From contig JBOHSA010000165.1 in NCBI GenBank assembly GCA_050732995.1, forward strand, positions 1 to 14,413: a stretch of 14,413 bases of DNA, written 5' to 3'. Source of the DNA: JBOHSA01 sp050732995. GTDB taxonomy: Bacteria; Gemmatimonadota; Gemmatimonadetes; Gemmatimonadales; GWC2-71-9. The notes under the pieces were generated by a model that did not search any database, was not told where the DNA came from, and saw only the letters and a list, made by a program, of their open reading frames with translations. Positions 6,400 through 13,076 of this stretch are shown in pieces. Position 1 is the first letter of the stretch; each line of letters starts with the position of its first letter. Made by a program: the position numbers and the translations under genes.

Positions 6400-9363
6400 T
6401 CAGAAGGTCAGGTTGAGGCGGACGATGAAATAGCGCACCGGCGGCTGCGTGAGGAACTCCGCCGTCGAGAAGTTCGTCTGCCCGCTGTTGTTGAGCTCCG
6501 GATCGATCCCGGTGTAGTCCGTCCAGGTCGCCAGGTTGCGCCCGGACAGCGTGAGGCTCAACGTGCCGGCGTTGAGCTTCGCCGCCCACTCCTCGGGCGC
6601 CAGGAAGGTGAGCGACACCTCGCGCAACTTCACGAAGGCCGCGCTCTCGATGTACCCGGCCTGCGTGCCCAGCAGGTTGGCCACGGCGCGTGCCTGGTCG
6701 GCGAGAGGCGCGCTCGGGTCCCGGCGGGCCCGGCAGATGACGAAGCCGCAGCGGAACTGCTCGGTGCTGTTGAACTGGCTGTGGCCGAAGCGCCCGTCCA
6801 GCAGGGCGAAGAGCCGCACCCGCTGCTTCACCATGAGCTCGGTGCTGAGCGACCCGCCGTGCGTCGGCAACGGCGTCCCCAGGTACACGGGCGCGCTGCC
6901 GAGCACGACTTCGCTCGTCGTGAGCAAGCCGTCGTTGTTCAAGTCCACGTAGTTGTACGGCACCATCCAGTAGCCGCCGAGCGGGGCGCCTTCCGTATGC
7001 CGCTGCGAGGCGCCACCCAACCCGAAGATGATCGGCGTGATGCCCTCGCCCAGCTCGATCAGCCGGTTCCGGTTCCCGAAGGCCGTCGCCGTCACGTTCC
7101 ACCCGAGGTCGGGCCGGTCGAGCACCTGCGCGTTCACCAGGATCTCAACACCCTTGTTGTTGACCTCGCCCAGGTTCTCGAACCGCACGGCGCTCACCCC
7201 GAGGGACGGCGCCAGCCGGCGAGCGATCAGGGCGTCGTTCGACGTCTTGTTGTAGTAGGTAAACTCGAACTTCACCCGCTGGTCCCACAGGTCGGCGTCG
7301 AGACCCAGCTCGAGTTCCTGGGTCCGCTCCGGCTTGAGGTCGGGGTTGCCCAGATTCCCGATGGTGAGGCCCGGGACGTCCGTGCCGGCGTCAGCCACGG
7401 GGACCGGGGTGAAGAACTGCAGCGCGTCGGTGGTGCCGGGCTGGATGCCGGAGCGCCCCCACGCCACGCGCAGGCGGAGCGAGTTGAGGAAGGCCGGCGT
7501 CGGGAAGAACGGCTCGTCGGAGATCACCCACGAGGCCGACAACTTGGGGTAGATGATGAACTCGAAGTCCTTGCCGAACGCCGAGTTGTCGTCGCCCCGC
7601 ACGGCGGCCGTCAGGAACAGCCGATCGCGGAGGGCGACCTGCTGCTCGATGTAGCTGCCCAGCGTCACGGCCTCGCCGATGGCCTCGCCGACTGCCGGGA
7701 CCACCGTACCGCCGAGCGACCCGCTGCCGGCCACGAGCTTGCGCCCGAAGGCATCGATCCGGTGCACGCGGTCCTTGACGTACTGCAACCCGATCGAGGT
7801 GTTCGAGTGGACTTCGGGGCTCACCTGGAACGCGGCCGCGAAGTTGAAATTGGCCGTATAGGTCAAGGTCTGGGCCCGGTTGATCTCCCGGGTCCCCTCG
7901 AAGGTCGTCACGTTGAGCGGGACCAGCCCGGGCGGGAAGGTCTTGGAGTCCTGCCGGTTGGCGACGTCGGTTCCGATCACAGCCCGGGCGGTGAGGAACG
8001 ACCAGGGCCGGTAGTTGGCCGTGAGGCTGCCGATGAAGCGCTCGACGCTCTGGTCGAGGATGACGGCGTAGCTCTGCTCGGGGGTGAGGAACCCGTAGCC
8101 CCGGCTGCCCGGCACCGTGGTCGTGTCCGCGAAGCCCAGCAGGCCGCTCGACGCGATGCCCAGGGCGTTGTTGTCGTTGTCCGGGAACCCCAGGTCGCTC
8201 GACGTGTAGCCGGTCGACGCCGCGAAGTCCAGATTCTCCCGCGCCTGGTTGCGGATGTTCGCGCGCAGGCTCACCCGCCGCAAATCGTTCGTCAGGTAGA
8301 CGCCCTTCTCCCGCTCGAACTCGCCCGAGGTGTAGAAGTTCGTGGTCTGGGTGCCGCCCGACGCGCTCAGGCCGTACTGCTGCCGCGTGCCGGTGCGGAA
8401 CGGGCTGAACACCTCGAGGGGATTGAAGCTGCGCACCGTATCGATCGTGCAGGTCCCGGCGGCGTGGTTCGACAGGGTGCACGACGCGCCCGTGTTGGTG
8501 CGCGACGTGTAGTTGGCCGGCCACTGGGTCGGCTCGGTGACGGAGCCCCCTTCGGCGTACACGGTCCACCGGGTCGGGCCGGCGCGGCCCCGCTTGGTGC
8601 GGACCTGGATGACGCCGTTGGCCGCGTTCGTGCCGTACAGCGCCGCCGCCGACGGACCCTTGATGACGTCGATGGATTCGATGTCCTCGGGGTTGAGGTC
8701 GTTCAGCCGCGACGGCTGCTGCCCGCCGGTGAAGATCGAGAAGGAGCCTTCGTCGCTGTTGACCCGGATGCCATCCACCACGATCACCGGCTCGTTCGAG
8801 AGCGACAGGCTGTTCGCCCCCCGGATCCGGACGCGCGTGCCCGTCCCGGTGGTGCCGCTCGACGGCAGGATCGTGAGGCCGGGCGCCCGGGAGTTCAGCA
8901 GGTCGGACATGGTGGTGATCGGCGCCTTGGTCGCGAGGTCCGCCGCACCGATGGTCGAGATCGCGTTCCCGATCTGGCGGTTGCGCTGATCCCCGGTGGC
9001 GGTCGCCACGACCGCGTCGAGCGTGATGGCGCTGGCGGAGAGGGCGAAGTCCGCTGTGGCGCTCCCGCCCGCCTCCACGGCCAGCGTGCGGCTGGCGGTC
9101 GCGTATCCGATGAAGCGCGCCCGCAGCTCCACCTGCCCCGGCCCCACGTTGTCGAACCGGTATTGGCCGGTCTGATCCGTGAGCGCGCGGCGAGTGGTGC
9201 CCGCGATGATGATCTCCGCCCCGATGACCGCCAGCCCCGTCGACTGGTCGGTGATGCGGCCGGCGATCGTTCCCTGCTGCCCCAGGGCCGGGTCCGGCAG
9301 GGCGAGCAGCAGCCCCGCCAGCGCCGCGGCGCCGAGCAGTTGGCGAAAACTCGGCAAACTCAT
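6400..9363 (-). CDS. SusC/RagA-family TonB-linked outer-membrane receptor
   Basis: This 987-residue protein is the second SusC-type TonB-dependent importer in the window. Residues 1-29 are a signal peptide (LLLALPDPALGQ). Residues 31-112 are a carboxypeptidase-regulatory-like domain (GTIAGRITDQSTGLAVIGAE, then TDQTGQYRFDNVGPGQVEL). ITLDAVVATATG (113-124) is TonB-box-like. The plug (about 128-260) contains RIRGANSLSLSNEPVIVVDG (179-198) and the SusC signature LNPEDIESIDVIKGPSAAAL (223-242), closing with NGVIQVRTKRG. The barrel follows and ends YFIVRLNLTF with a terminal Phe. At 987 residues it is near the usual SusC length and shorter than its neighbour at 425-3727. ATG 9363 is chosen for the signal peptide and GAGGA upstream, although the frame is open to 9687. 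The SusD-like gene follows after 16 bp. The substrate is not predictable from the window. Confidence 0.95.
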   Translation of the reverse strand: MSLPSFRQLLGAAALAGLLLALPDPALGQQGTIAGRITDQSTGLAVIGAEIIIAGTTRRALTDQTGQYRFDNVGPGQVELRARFIGYATASRTLAVEAGGSATADFALSASAITLDAVVATATGDQRNRQIGNAISTIGAADLATKAPITTMSDLLNSRAPGLTILPSSGTTGTGTRVRIRGANSLSLSNEPVIVVDGIRVNSDEGSFSIFTGGQQPSRLNDLNPEDIESIDVIKGPSAAALYGTNAANGVIQVRTKRGRAGPTRWTVYAEGGSVTEPTQWPANYTSRTNTGASCTLSNHAAGTCTIDTVRSFNPLEVFSPFRTGTRQQYGLSASGGTQTTNFYTSGEFEREKGVYLTNDLRRVSLRANIRNQARENLDFAASTGYTSSDLGFPDNDNNALGIASSGLLGFADTTTVPGSRGYGFLTPEQSYAVILDQSVERFIGSLTANYRPWSFLTARAVIGTDVANRQDSKTFPPGLVPLNVTTFEGTREINRAQTLTYTANFNFAAAFQVSPEVHSNTSIGLQYVKDRVHRIDAFGRKLVAGSGSLGGTVVPAVGEAIGEAVTLGSYIEQQVALRDRLFLTAAVRGDDNSAFGKDFEFIIYPKLSASWVISDEPFFPTPAFLNSLRLRVAWGRSGIQPGTTDALQFFTPVPVADAGTDVPGLTIGNLGNPDLKPERTQELELGLDADLWDQRVKFEFTYYNKTSNDALIARRLAPSLGVSAVRFENLGEVNNKGVEILVNAQVLDRPDLGWNVTATAFGNRNRLIELGEGITPIIFGLGGASQRHTEGAPLGGYWMVPYNYVDLNNDGLLTTSEVVLGSAPVYLGTPLPTHGGSLSTELMVKQRVRLFALLDGRFGHSQFNSTEQFRCGFVICRARRDPSAPLADQARAVANLLGTQAGYIESAAFVKLREVSLTFLAPEEWAAKLNAGTLSLTLSGRNLATWTDYTGIDPELNNSGQTNFSTAEFLTQPPVRYFIVRLNLTF

Positions 9364-9749
9364 GGTCGTGTCCTCATAAAAAAGGGTCTGGCTGCCGCGC
9401 TCGGCTTGCTGCCGGGCGGCAACACTCCACGCGCCTTGCGAGGCGCGGACGGTCGCACGCGCAGGCCTAGCGCCTACATCGGCGAACGAAGATGGCTCGC
9501 GGGATGACGGTGGCAGGAAAACGAACGAGGATCCACGGCATAGCAACCCTCCACGAAACGGGAATCGAACAGCCACACAATCCCCCGCAACTGGCGCGCC
9601 CAGCGCCTGCCGCGGTGGCCTCCAATCCGATGTCTCTCCATCCAACCACCTCGCCGCCCAGCGGCTGGGGAGGGCGACGAGTCGCATGACGGCTTGCAGG
9701 CAGCCAAGCCGGACGCCTCGAGTGGCGCGACGCGGGCCCGTCGACTATG

Positions 9750-9778
9750 GTAGTACCAACTATAACCTGTGCTGCCAA
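9750..9778 (-). promoter_or_regulatory. Putative promoter for the second SusC-SusD operon
   Basis: On the minus strand TTGGCA (9778-9773), a five-of-six match to the -35 consensus, is followed after 17 bases by TACTAC (9755-9750), a three-of-six -10 match. It falls in the only AT-richer patch of the gap and overlaps the TGGTAGTACCA palindrome. It would imply a leader near 380 bases. Weak evidence. Confidence 0.22.
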
Positions 9779-9792
9779 TTACGGGGCCGCAA

Positions 9793-9813
9793 GTGAGACC
9801 CACCGCCTCTCAC
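9793..9813. promoter_or_regulatory. Inverted repeat upstream of the DsbA-like gene
   Basis: GTGAGA (9793-9798) and TCTCAC (9808-9813) are perfect 6-bp arms separated by nine bases. It lies 80 bp before the DsbA-like start and could be an operator or a small leader hairpin. No binding family is recognised. Confidence 0.25.
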
Positions 9814-9892
9814 AATCCACCGGTCCGCCGGCAGCCAGTGCCCAGATGGGGATCGCCCCGGCTGCGCCGTCCGCCGCCCCTTCCTTCTTAGC

Positions 9893-10525
9893 ATGCGCGC
9901 GCTGCTCGCGGGCGCTGCCGCACTGGCGCTGCTGCAAGGGACCGGCCAGCAGACGGCCCCGCCTCCCATGGACCCCCGGACCAAAGGCCGGGCCGATGCC
10001 CCGGTCACCGTCTACGAGATGGCCGATTTTCAATGCCCGGCCTGCCGGCTCTTCGCCCTCGAGACGATGCCGACACTGGACCGGGAGTACGTGCGCACCG
10101 GGAAGGTGCGGTGGGTCTTCATCAACTATCCGCTGACCTCGATCCACCCGAATGCCGTCGCCGCCGCCGAAGTGGCGATGTGCGCCGCACGCCAAGGGAA
10201 ATTTTGGGAGATGCACGACGTCCTGTTCCAGCGGCAGCCCGTCTGGCAGAACCAAGCGGAGCCGGAACCCTATCTCGTGGCATTGAGCGACACTGCAGGC
10301 GTGGACCGCCGTCCCTTGCTGCAGTGCTTGACGGCCCAGGCCACCCGGGGCGAGGTCGAATCCGACGCGCAGCGGGCGTACCGCGCCGGAGCCCGCTCGA
10401 CCCCCTCCTTTTATATCGAGGGCGGCCTGCTACGGGGGGCGGCCCCGCTGGCCGTGTTCCGCCAGGTGCTGGACTCGGTCTACCGCGTCAAGACCGGCGG
10501 CGCGCCGGGCGGGCGGCCACGCTGA
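9893..10525 (+). CDS. DsbA-like periplasmic thiol:disulfide oxidoreductase
   Basis: The 210-residue product has a thioredoxin fold of the DsbA/Thioredoxin_4 type. A signal peptide (about 1-18, hydrophobic LLAGAAALALLQG) implies the periplasm. The active site is CPAC (Cys48-Cys51) in YEMADFQCPACRLF, the cis-proline is in STPSFYIEG (Thr170-Pro171), and the helical insertion carries QGKFWEMHDVLFQRQ (101-115). A second Cys pair, Cys97 and Cys145, sits at positions often conserved in this subfamily. Such proteins oxidise or shuffle disulfides in exported proteins; a CPAC centre fits an oxidant, but isomerase or reductase roles are possible. The start is set by the signal peptide: no Shine-Dalgarno is seen before ATG 9893, only a pyrimidine-rich CCTTCCTTCTTAGC. 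waaA starts 4 bp after the stop, so the two are probably co-transcribed. No DsbB-like partner is in the window. Confidence 0.92.
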   Translation: MRALLAGAAALALLQGTGQQTAPPPMDPRTKGRADAPVTVYEMADFQCPACRLFALETMPTLDREYVRTGKVRWVFINYPLTSIHPNAVAAAEVAMCAARQGKFWEMHDVLFQRQPVWQNQAEPEPYLVALSDTAGVDRRPLLQCLTAQATRGEVESDAQRAYRAGARSTPSFYIEGGLLRGAAPLAVFRQVLDSVYRVKTGGAPGGRPR

Positions 10526-10529
10526 GCCG

Positions 10530-11867
10530 ATGAGGCGGCCGTCGCTCGCCTACCGGCTGAGCGTGCGCCTGGCCGAGAAGGCGGCGCCCCTGGCGGCCCG
10601 GTTCGACAAGAAGCTGGCCCGCGGCCTCGACGGCCGGCGCGGGCTGACCGAGCGGTTGGTGGCCTGGGCCCGCGCCCACCGCGACGCGCGCCGGCCCCTC
10701 GTCTGGGTGCACGCGCCATCGGTCGGCGAAGGGCTGCAGGCCAAGCCCGTGCTGGAGACGCTCCGCGCCCAACGGCCCGACTGGCAGCTCGCCTATACCT
10801 TCTTCTCCCCGTCCGCCGAGCGGTTGGCGCGGACCCTGCCGGTGGATGTCACCGACTATCTGCCGCTCGACCGGCTGCGCGATGTGGAGATCACGCTCGC
10901 GGCGCTGCAACCGGCGGCTCTCGTCTTCAGCAAGCTCGACGTCTGGCCCGAACTGACCCTCGCCGCGGCGCGGCGGGGCGTGAAGCTGGGGCTGATTTCG
11001 GCCACCGTGGCACCGCACAGCTCCCGGCTCCGCTGGCCCACGCGCCGCTGGGCGGAGCCCGCCTACTACGCCCTCGACCGGATCGGCGCGATCAGCGAGG
11101 ACGACGGCCGGCGCCTGCTGGCCCTGGGCGCCCGCCCCGAGGCGATCGCGGTCACCGGGGACACCCGCTACGACAGCGTCGCGGAGCGGGCCGAGCGCTT
11201 CGACCGCACCCGCGAGCCGTTCGCCCGCCTCACGGCGGCGACATCAGGGAGCGGCACGGAGCCGCCGTTCACGATTGTGGCGGGCTCCACCTGGCCCGCG
11301 GACGAAGCGGTGGTCCTGGCCGCATTCGCCGACGTGCTGGTCCAGCTCCCGCAGGCCCGTCTCATTCTGGCCCCGCACGAGCCCAACCCGGACCACCTGG
11401 CGGGGATCGCCCAGCGGCTGCGGGCCCTGAAGCTGCCCCGGGGCGTCCGGCTGTCCCAGCTCGGCAACGCTGAGCCGTCACCCGTGATCGTGGTGGACCG
11501 GGTGGGCATGCTGGCGGACCTCTACGCCGTCGGCGACACGGCGTTTGTCGGCGGCGGCTTCCACCGGGCCGGGTTGCACTCGGTGCTGGAGCCCGCGGTG
11601 TTCGGCGTCCCCGTCGCGTTCGGCCCCCACTGGGAGATGAGTCGCGACGCGGAGCTCCTGCGCGAGCGCGGAGGCGGCGTGGCGCTGCCCGCGGAGGGCC
11701 GGCACGCCCTCCACGCGCAGTGGCTCGTGTGGCACCACGATCCCGCCGCGCGGCGCCGGGCCGGCGAGACGGGGAAGCGCATGGTGCTGGAGGGTCGGGG
11801 TGCGGCGGACCGGACCACCGCGTTGGTGCAACAGCTGGTGCTCGACGGGGGTGGGGCGGCGACCTAG
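10530..11867 (+). CDS. waaA: 3-deoxy-D-manno-octulosonic acid (Kdo) transferase, GT30 family
   Basis: WaaA transfers Kdo from CMP-Kdo to the lipid A precursor on the inner face of the cytoplasmic membrane, beginning the LPS core. The 445-residue protein has the two-domain GT-B layout. The N-terminal half carries WVHAPSVGEG (59-68), with Glu67 at the position of the catalytic base in characterised WaaA enzymes, then YTFFSPSAERL (89-99), DVWPEL (137-142) and VTGDTRYD (208-215). The C-terminal, nucleotide-binding half carries IVAGSTWPADE (249-259), LILAPHEPNPDH (278-289), VDRVGMLADLYAVGDTAFVG (322-341) and LHSVLEPAVFGVPVAFGPHW (349-368). Length is close to the 425 residues of the E. coli enzyme. 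The first 25 residues are amphipathic rather than an obvious membrane anchor. The start lies 4 bp after the DsbA-like stop with little ribosome site, suggesting translational coupling. Its TAG stop shares a CTAG with the convergent lipoprotein gene. LPS production is implied. Confidence 0.93.
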   Translation: MRRPSLAYRLSVRLAEKAAPLAARFDKKLARGLDGRRGLTERLVAWARAHRDARRPLVWVHAPSVGEGLQAKPVLETLRAQRPDWQLAYTFFSPSAERLARTLPVDVTDYLPLDRLRDVEITLAALQPAALVFSKLDVWPELTLAAARRGVKLGLISATVAPHSSRLRWPTRRWAEPAYYALDRIGAISEDDGRRLLALGARPEAIAVTGDTRYDSVAERAERFDRTREPFARLTAATSGSGTEPPFTIVAGSTWPADEAVVLAAFADVLVQLPQARLILAPHEPNPDHLAGIAQRLRALKLPRGVRLSQLGNAEPSPVIVVDRVGMLADLYAVGDTAFVGGGFHRAGLHSVLEPAVFGVPVAFGPHWEMSRDAELLRERGGGVALPAEGRHALHAQWLVWHHDPAARRRAGETGKRMVLEGRGAADRTTALVQQLVLDGGGAAT

Positions 11868-11896
11868 GGGGACGTGGCCGGCACGGGGGGGGGGGG
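11847..11896 (+). other. G-rich cluster with G-quadruplex potential at the waaA 3' end
   Basis: Four G-runs lie in 50 bases on the plus strand: G5 (11847-11851), G4 (11853-11856), G5 (11867-11871) and G12 (11885-11896). Spacers are 1, 10 and 13 bases. This could fold as a G-quadruplex in DNA or in waaA RNA. No hairpin-plus-T terminator is seen for waaA, so the cluster may help end or stabilise the transcript; this is inference. Confidence 0.45.
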
Positions 11897-12265
11897 GACG
11901 ACGACACCCTCGAAGGTGACCGAGCGGGGCACGATCACCCCCGCGGTGAGCACCGTGACCAGCAAGTCGGACCAGCGGCTCCGGACCTTGACCCGCAGAT
12001 TGGCGAGGCGGGCGCCGGCCCCGGTTTGCCCGGCGAGGACGTCCTCGAGATTCGGTTGCGCCGCGGAAACCAGGCCCCACAGCAGATAGACGGGATGTTT
12101 CGTCACCCGGAACGGCGTTCCCGCCACGGGCGGGGCGTCGGGCCGGGGCGCCGCTTCGGCCAGCGAGGCGGGAACACCGAGCTGGGTGCCGTCCAGGGTG
12201 AGCGCACAGCCGCTAGTCACGAGGGCCAGCGCGAGCAGGCCCGCGCGCACGATGCAACGAGTCAC
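11864..12265 (-). CDS. Small lipoprotein, possibly Bor/Iss-like
   Basis: From a GTG start at 12265-12263 the product is 133 residues. GGGAG lies a few bases upstream, and residues 1-20 make a lipoprotein signal peptide with lipobox TSGC (Cys20); the frame is open back to ATG 12331, but that start overlaps the terminator at 12280-12308 and adds Arg-rich sequence. The mature part contains TKHPVYLLWGLVS, then RVKVRSRWSDLLVTVLTAGV and IVPRSVTFEGVVV. That order (His-aromatic-Gly near the middle, a Thr-Gly turn, then Pro and a final strand) recalls lambda Bor/Iss surface lipoproteins, but the likeness is remote and I offer it as a guess. The tail is PPPPVPATSP from a C12 tract. The stop overlaps the waaA stop on the other strand by 4 bp. 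A strong terminator lies just upstream, so its expression needs readthrough or an unseen promoter. Confidence 0.7.
   Translation of the reverse strand: MTRCIVRAGLLALALVTSGCALTLDGTQLGVPASLAEAAPRPDAPPVAGTPFRVTKHPVYLLWGLVSAAQPNLEDVLAGQTGAGARLANLRVKVRSRWSDLLVTVLTAGVIVPRSVTFEGVVVPPPPVPATSP
11885..11896 (-). repeat. G12 (C12 on the coding strand) homopolymer in the lipoprotein gene
   Basis: Twelve consecutive G bases on the plus strand read as CCC x4 on the minus strand and encode four prolines seven residues before the C-terminus of the small lipoprotein. A one-base slip would replace only the last seven residues and carry reading past the stop into sequence antisense to waaA. Confidence 0.9.
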
Positions 12266-12279
12266 GGAGCTCCCGGGAG

Positions 12280-12308
12280 AAAAAGAGGCGCGCCGAGGAC
12301 GGCGCGCC
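12280..12308 (-). terminator. Intrinsic terminator after the outer-membrane barrel gene
   Basis: Two copies of the self-complementary 8-mer GGCGCGCC (12287-12294 and 12301-12308) form an 8-bp stem with loop GTCCTC, followed on the minus strand by TCTTTTTCT. This is a textbook intrinsic terminator for the gene ending at 12346. Its T-tract abuts the ribosome-binding site of the lipoprotein gene. Confidence 0.88.
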
Positions 12309-12345
12309 CCAAAAGCTAGTGCGTTCCTCACCGGTTGGGAATCGG

Positions 12346-13002
12346 CTACATGCCGATCGGCGCCTTGAGCGCGACGTGCGCACCGATGCCGAAGATTCCG
12401 GACGTGCCGCGGCCGTCCCGCTTTTCGCTGTCATAAGCGAAGTGCAAGCCGAGCATACCGAAAGCCATGCTCGCCCCAATGGTATACCCGATGTTCGACT
12501 CGGTCCCGCTGACGCCGCTCTGTTTGTGCCACCGGTTGGTCAGCGAGACATACGGCTCGATGCTGAGCCCCGGCGTCGGGACGCTCGCGCTGATCCCTGC
12601 CCCGGCCGTGATCATGGTCGTCTTCGGCACGGTCGTCGTGCCCGCCGTGATCTCGCCGGCGGAACCGGCGCCGAGCTGGAGGTTCAGGGAGACCGGTAAT
12701 AGGCTGCCACCGATGACACGGAACCCGGCCGTCGCTCCGTACGACAGCGTCCTCTCGTCGAACCCGTCGGGCTTCCAGGATGCCAGCCCGGCAGTGAGGG
12801 ACAAGGTACCGATCCCCGCGGTACCACGGGCGCCGAAGGCGCTCCCGCCACCCGCGTCGTCGTTGTTCGAGGCGAAGTCGCCGCTGATCGTGACGCCGGT
12901 CCCACCCTTGGGGTTGTTCCACACCGGCATGCCGGCCCACTGTGCCGCGGCCGGTGTCGCCACCCACGGGGCCAGCGCTACTGCAAGCATCACGCGTTTC
13001 AT
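12346..13002 (-). CDS. Outer-membrane beta-barrel protein, function unknown
   Basis: The 218-residue product starts at ATG 13002 with GGAGGA seven bases upstream. Residues 1-21 are a signal peptide (LAVALAPWVATPAAAQ). The mature protein is rich in Gly, Ser, Thr and Ala and shows alternating hydrophobic/polar strands separated by turns: GVTISGDFAS, GIGTLSLTAGLASW, LSYGATAGFRVIG, LLPVSLNLQLGAG, TMITAGAGISASV, LSIEPYVSLTNRW, IGYTIGASMAFG, LGLHFAYDSEKR and IFGIGAHVALKAP. That suggests eight to ten strands. No Cys and no enzymatic motif are present. It does not end in the usual aromatic residue (APIGM). It is second-last in a minus-strand run of envelope genes and is bounded by hairpins on both sides, so it may be its own transcript. 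The earlier in-frame ATG at 13077 is rejected for lack of a signal peptide. I do not recognise a named family. Confidence 0.8.
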   Translation of the reverse strand: MKRVMLAVALAPWVATPAAAQWAGMPVWNNPKGGTGVTISGDFASNNDDAGGGSAFGARGTAGIGTLSLTAGLASWKPDGFDERTLSYGATAGFRVIGGSLLPVSLNLQLGAGSAGEITAGTTTVPKTTMITAGAGISASVPTPGLSIEPYVSLTNRWHKQSGVSGTESNIGYTIGASMAFGMLGLHFAYDSEKRDGRGTSGIFGIGAHVALKAPIGM

Positions 13003-13022
13003 CGTTTGTCCTCCGCACGCGA

Positions 13023-13054
13023 GAAAAGTCTTGGGCCGAACCCGCCGGCCCCAA
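13023..13054 (-). terminator. Terminator-like hairpin in the leader of the barrel gene at 12346-13002
   Basis: On the minus strand TTGGGGCCG pairs with CGGCCCAA (8 bp, one bulged G, 7-base loop) and is followed by GACTTTTCTC. It could terminate the gene ending at 13118. However, the candidate promoter at 13077-13105 lies upstream of it, and the ribosome site of the next gene begins right after the T-tract, so it may instead be an attenuator or leader hairpin. Confidence 0.6.
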
Positions 13055-13076
13055 CCTTCCGGGACCCCTCGCGCCA

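Larger units (their letters stand above)
9364..9892. other. 529-bp intergenic region between the SusC2 operon and dsbA-waaA
   Basis: No convincing gene is seen here. It holds a T6 tract on the minus strand (9383-9378) just before the receptor ribosome site, a 7-bp hairpin CGCGCCT/AGGCGCG (9430-9436 with 9441-9447), an AT-richer island at 9741-9780 that includes an 11-bp palindrome TGGTA-G-TACCA (9748-9758), and an inverted repeat at 9793-9813. Both flanking genes point outward, so promoters for both must lie in or near this stretch. Confidence 0.6.

Noticed and set aside
9360..9377. Five-codon mini-ORF (MRTRP) whose TGA overlaps the start of the second SusC-like gene
   Set aside because: It lies inside the ribosome-binding site itself and has no ribosome site of its own; most likely chance.
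6199..9507. Very long open frame (1102 codons) antisense to the second SusC-SusD pair
   Set aside because: Same composition artefact. The opposite strand carries two complete proteins with clear family signatures and ribosome sites.
9550..9580. Minus-strand TTCGATTCCCG resembling a tRNA T-loop
   Set aside because: The flanking bases GGCTG and CCCGT do not pair as a T-stem, and no acceptor or anticodon arms can be built around it.
9364..9687. In-frame extension of the second SusC-like protein to ATG 9687
   Set aside because: It shows no extra domain, for example no secretin/TonB short N-terminal domain, and would place sequence before a good signal peptide.
9467..9803. Short open frames on both strands in the 529-bp gap
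   Set aside because: They have no ribosome sites, no recognisable domains and overlap each other in several frames, as expected by chance at this GC content.
12266..12331. ATG 12331 as start of the small lipoprotein
   Set aside because: It would translate through the intrinsic terminator and add 22 Arg-rich residues before the lipoprotein signal. GTG 12265 has a ribosome site and gives a normal lipobox position.
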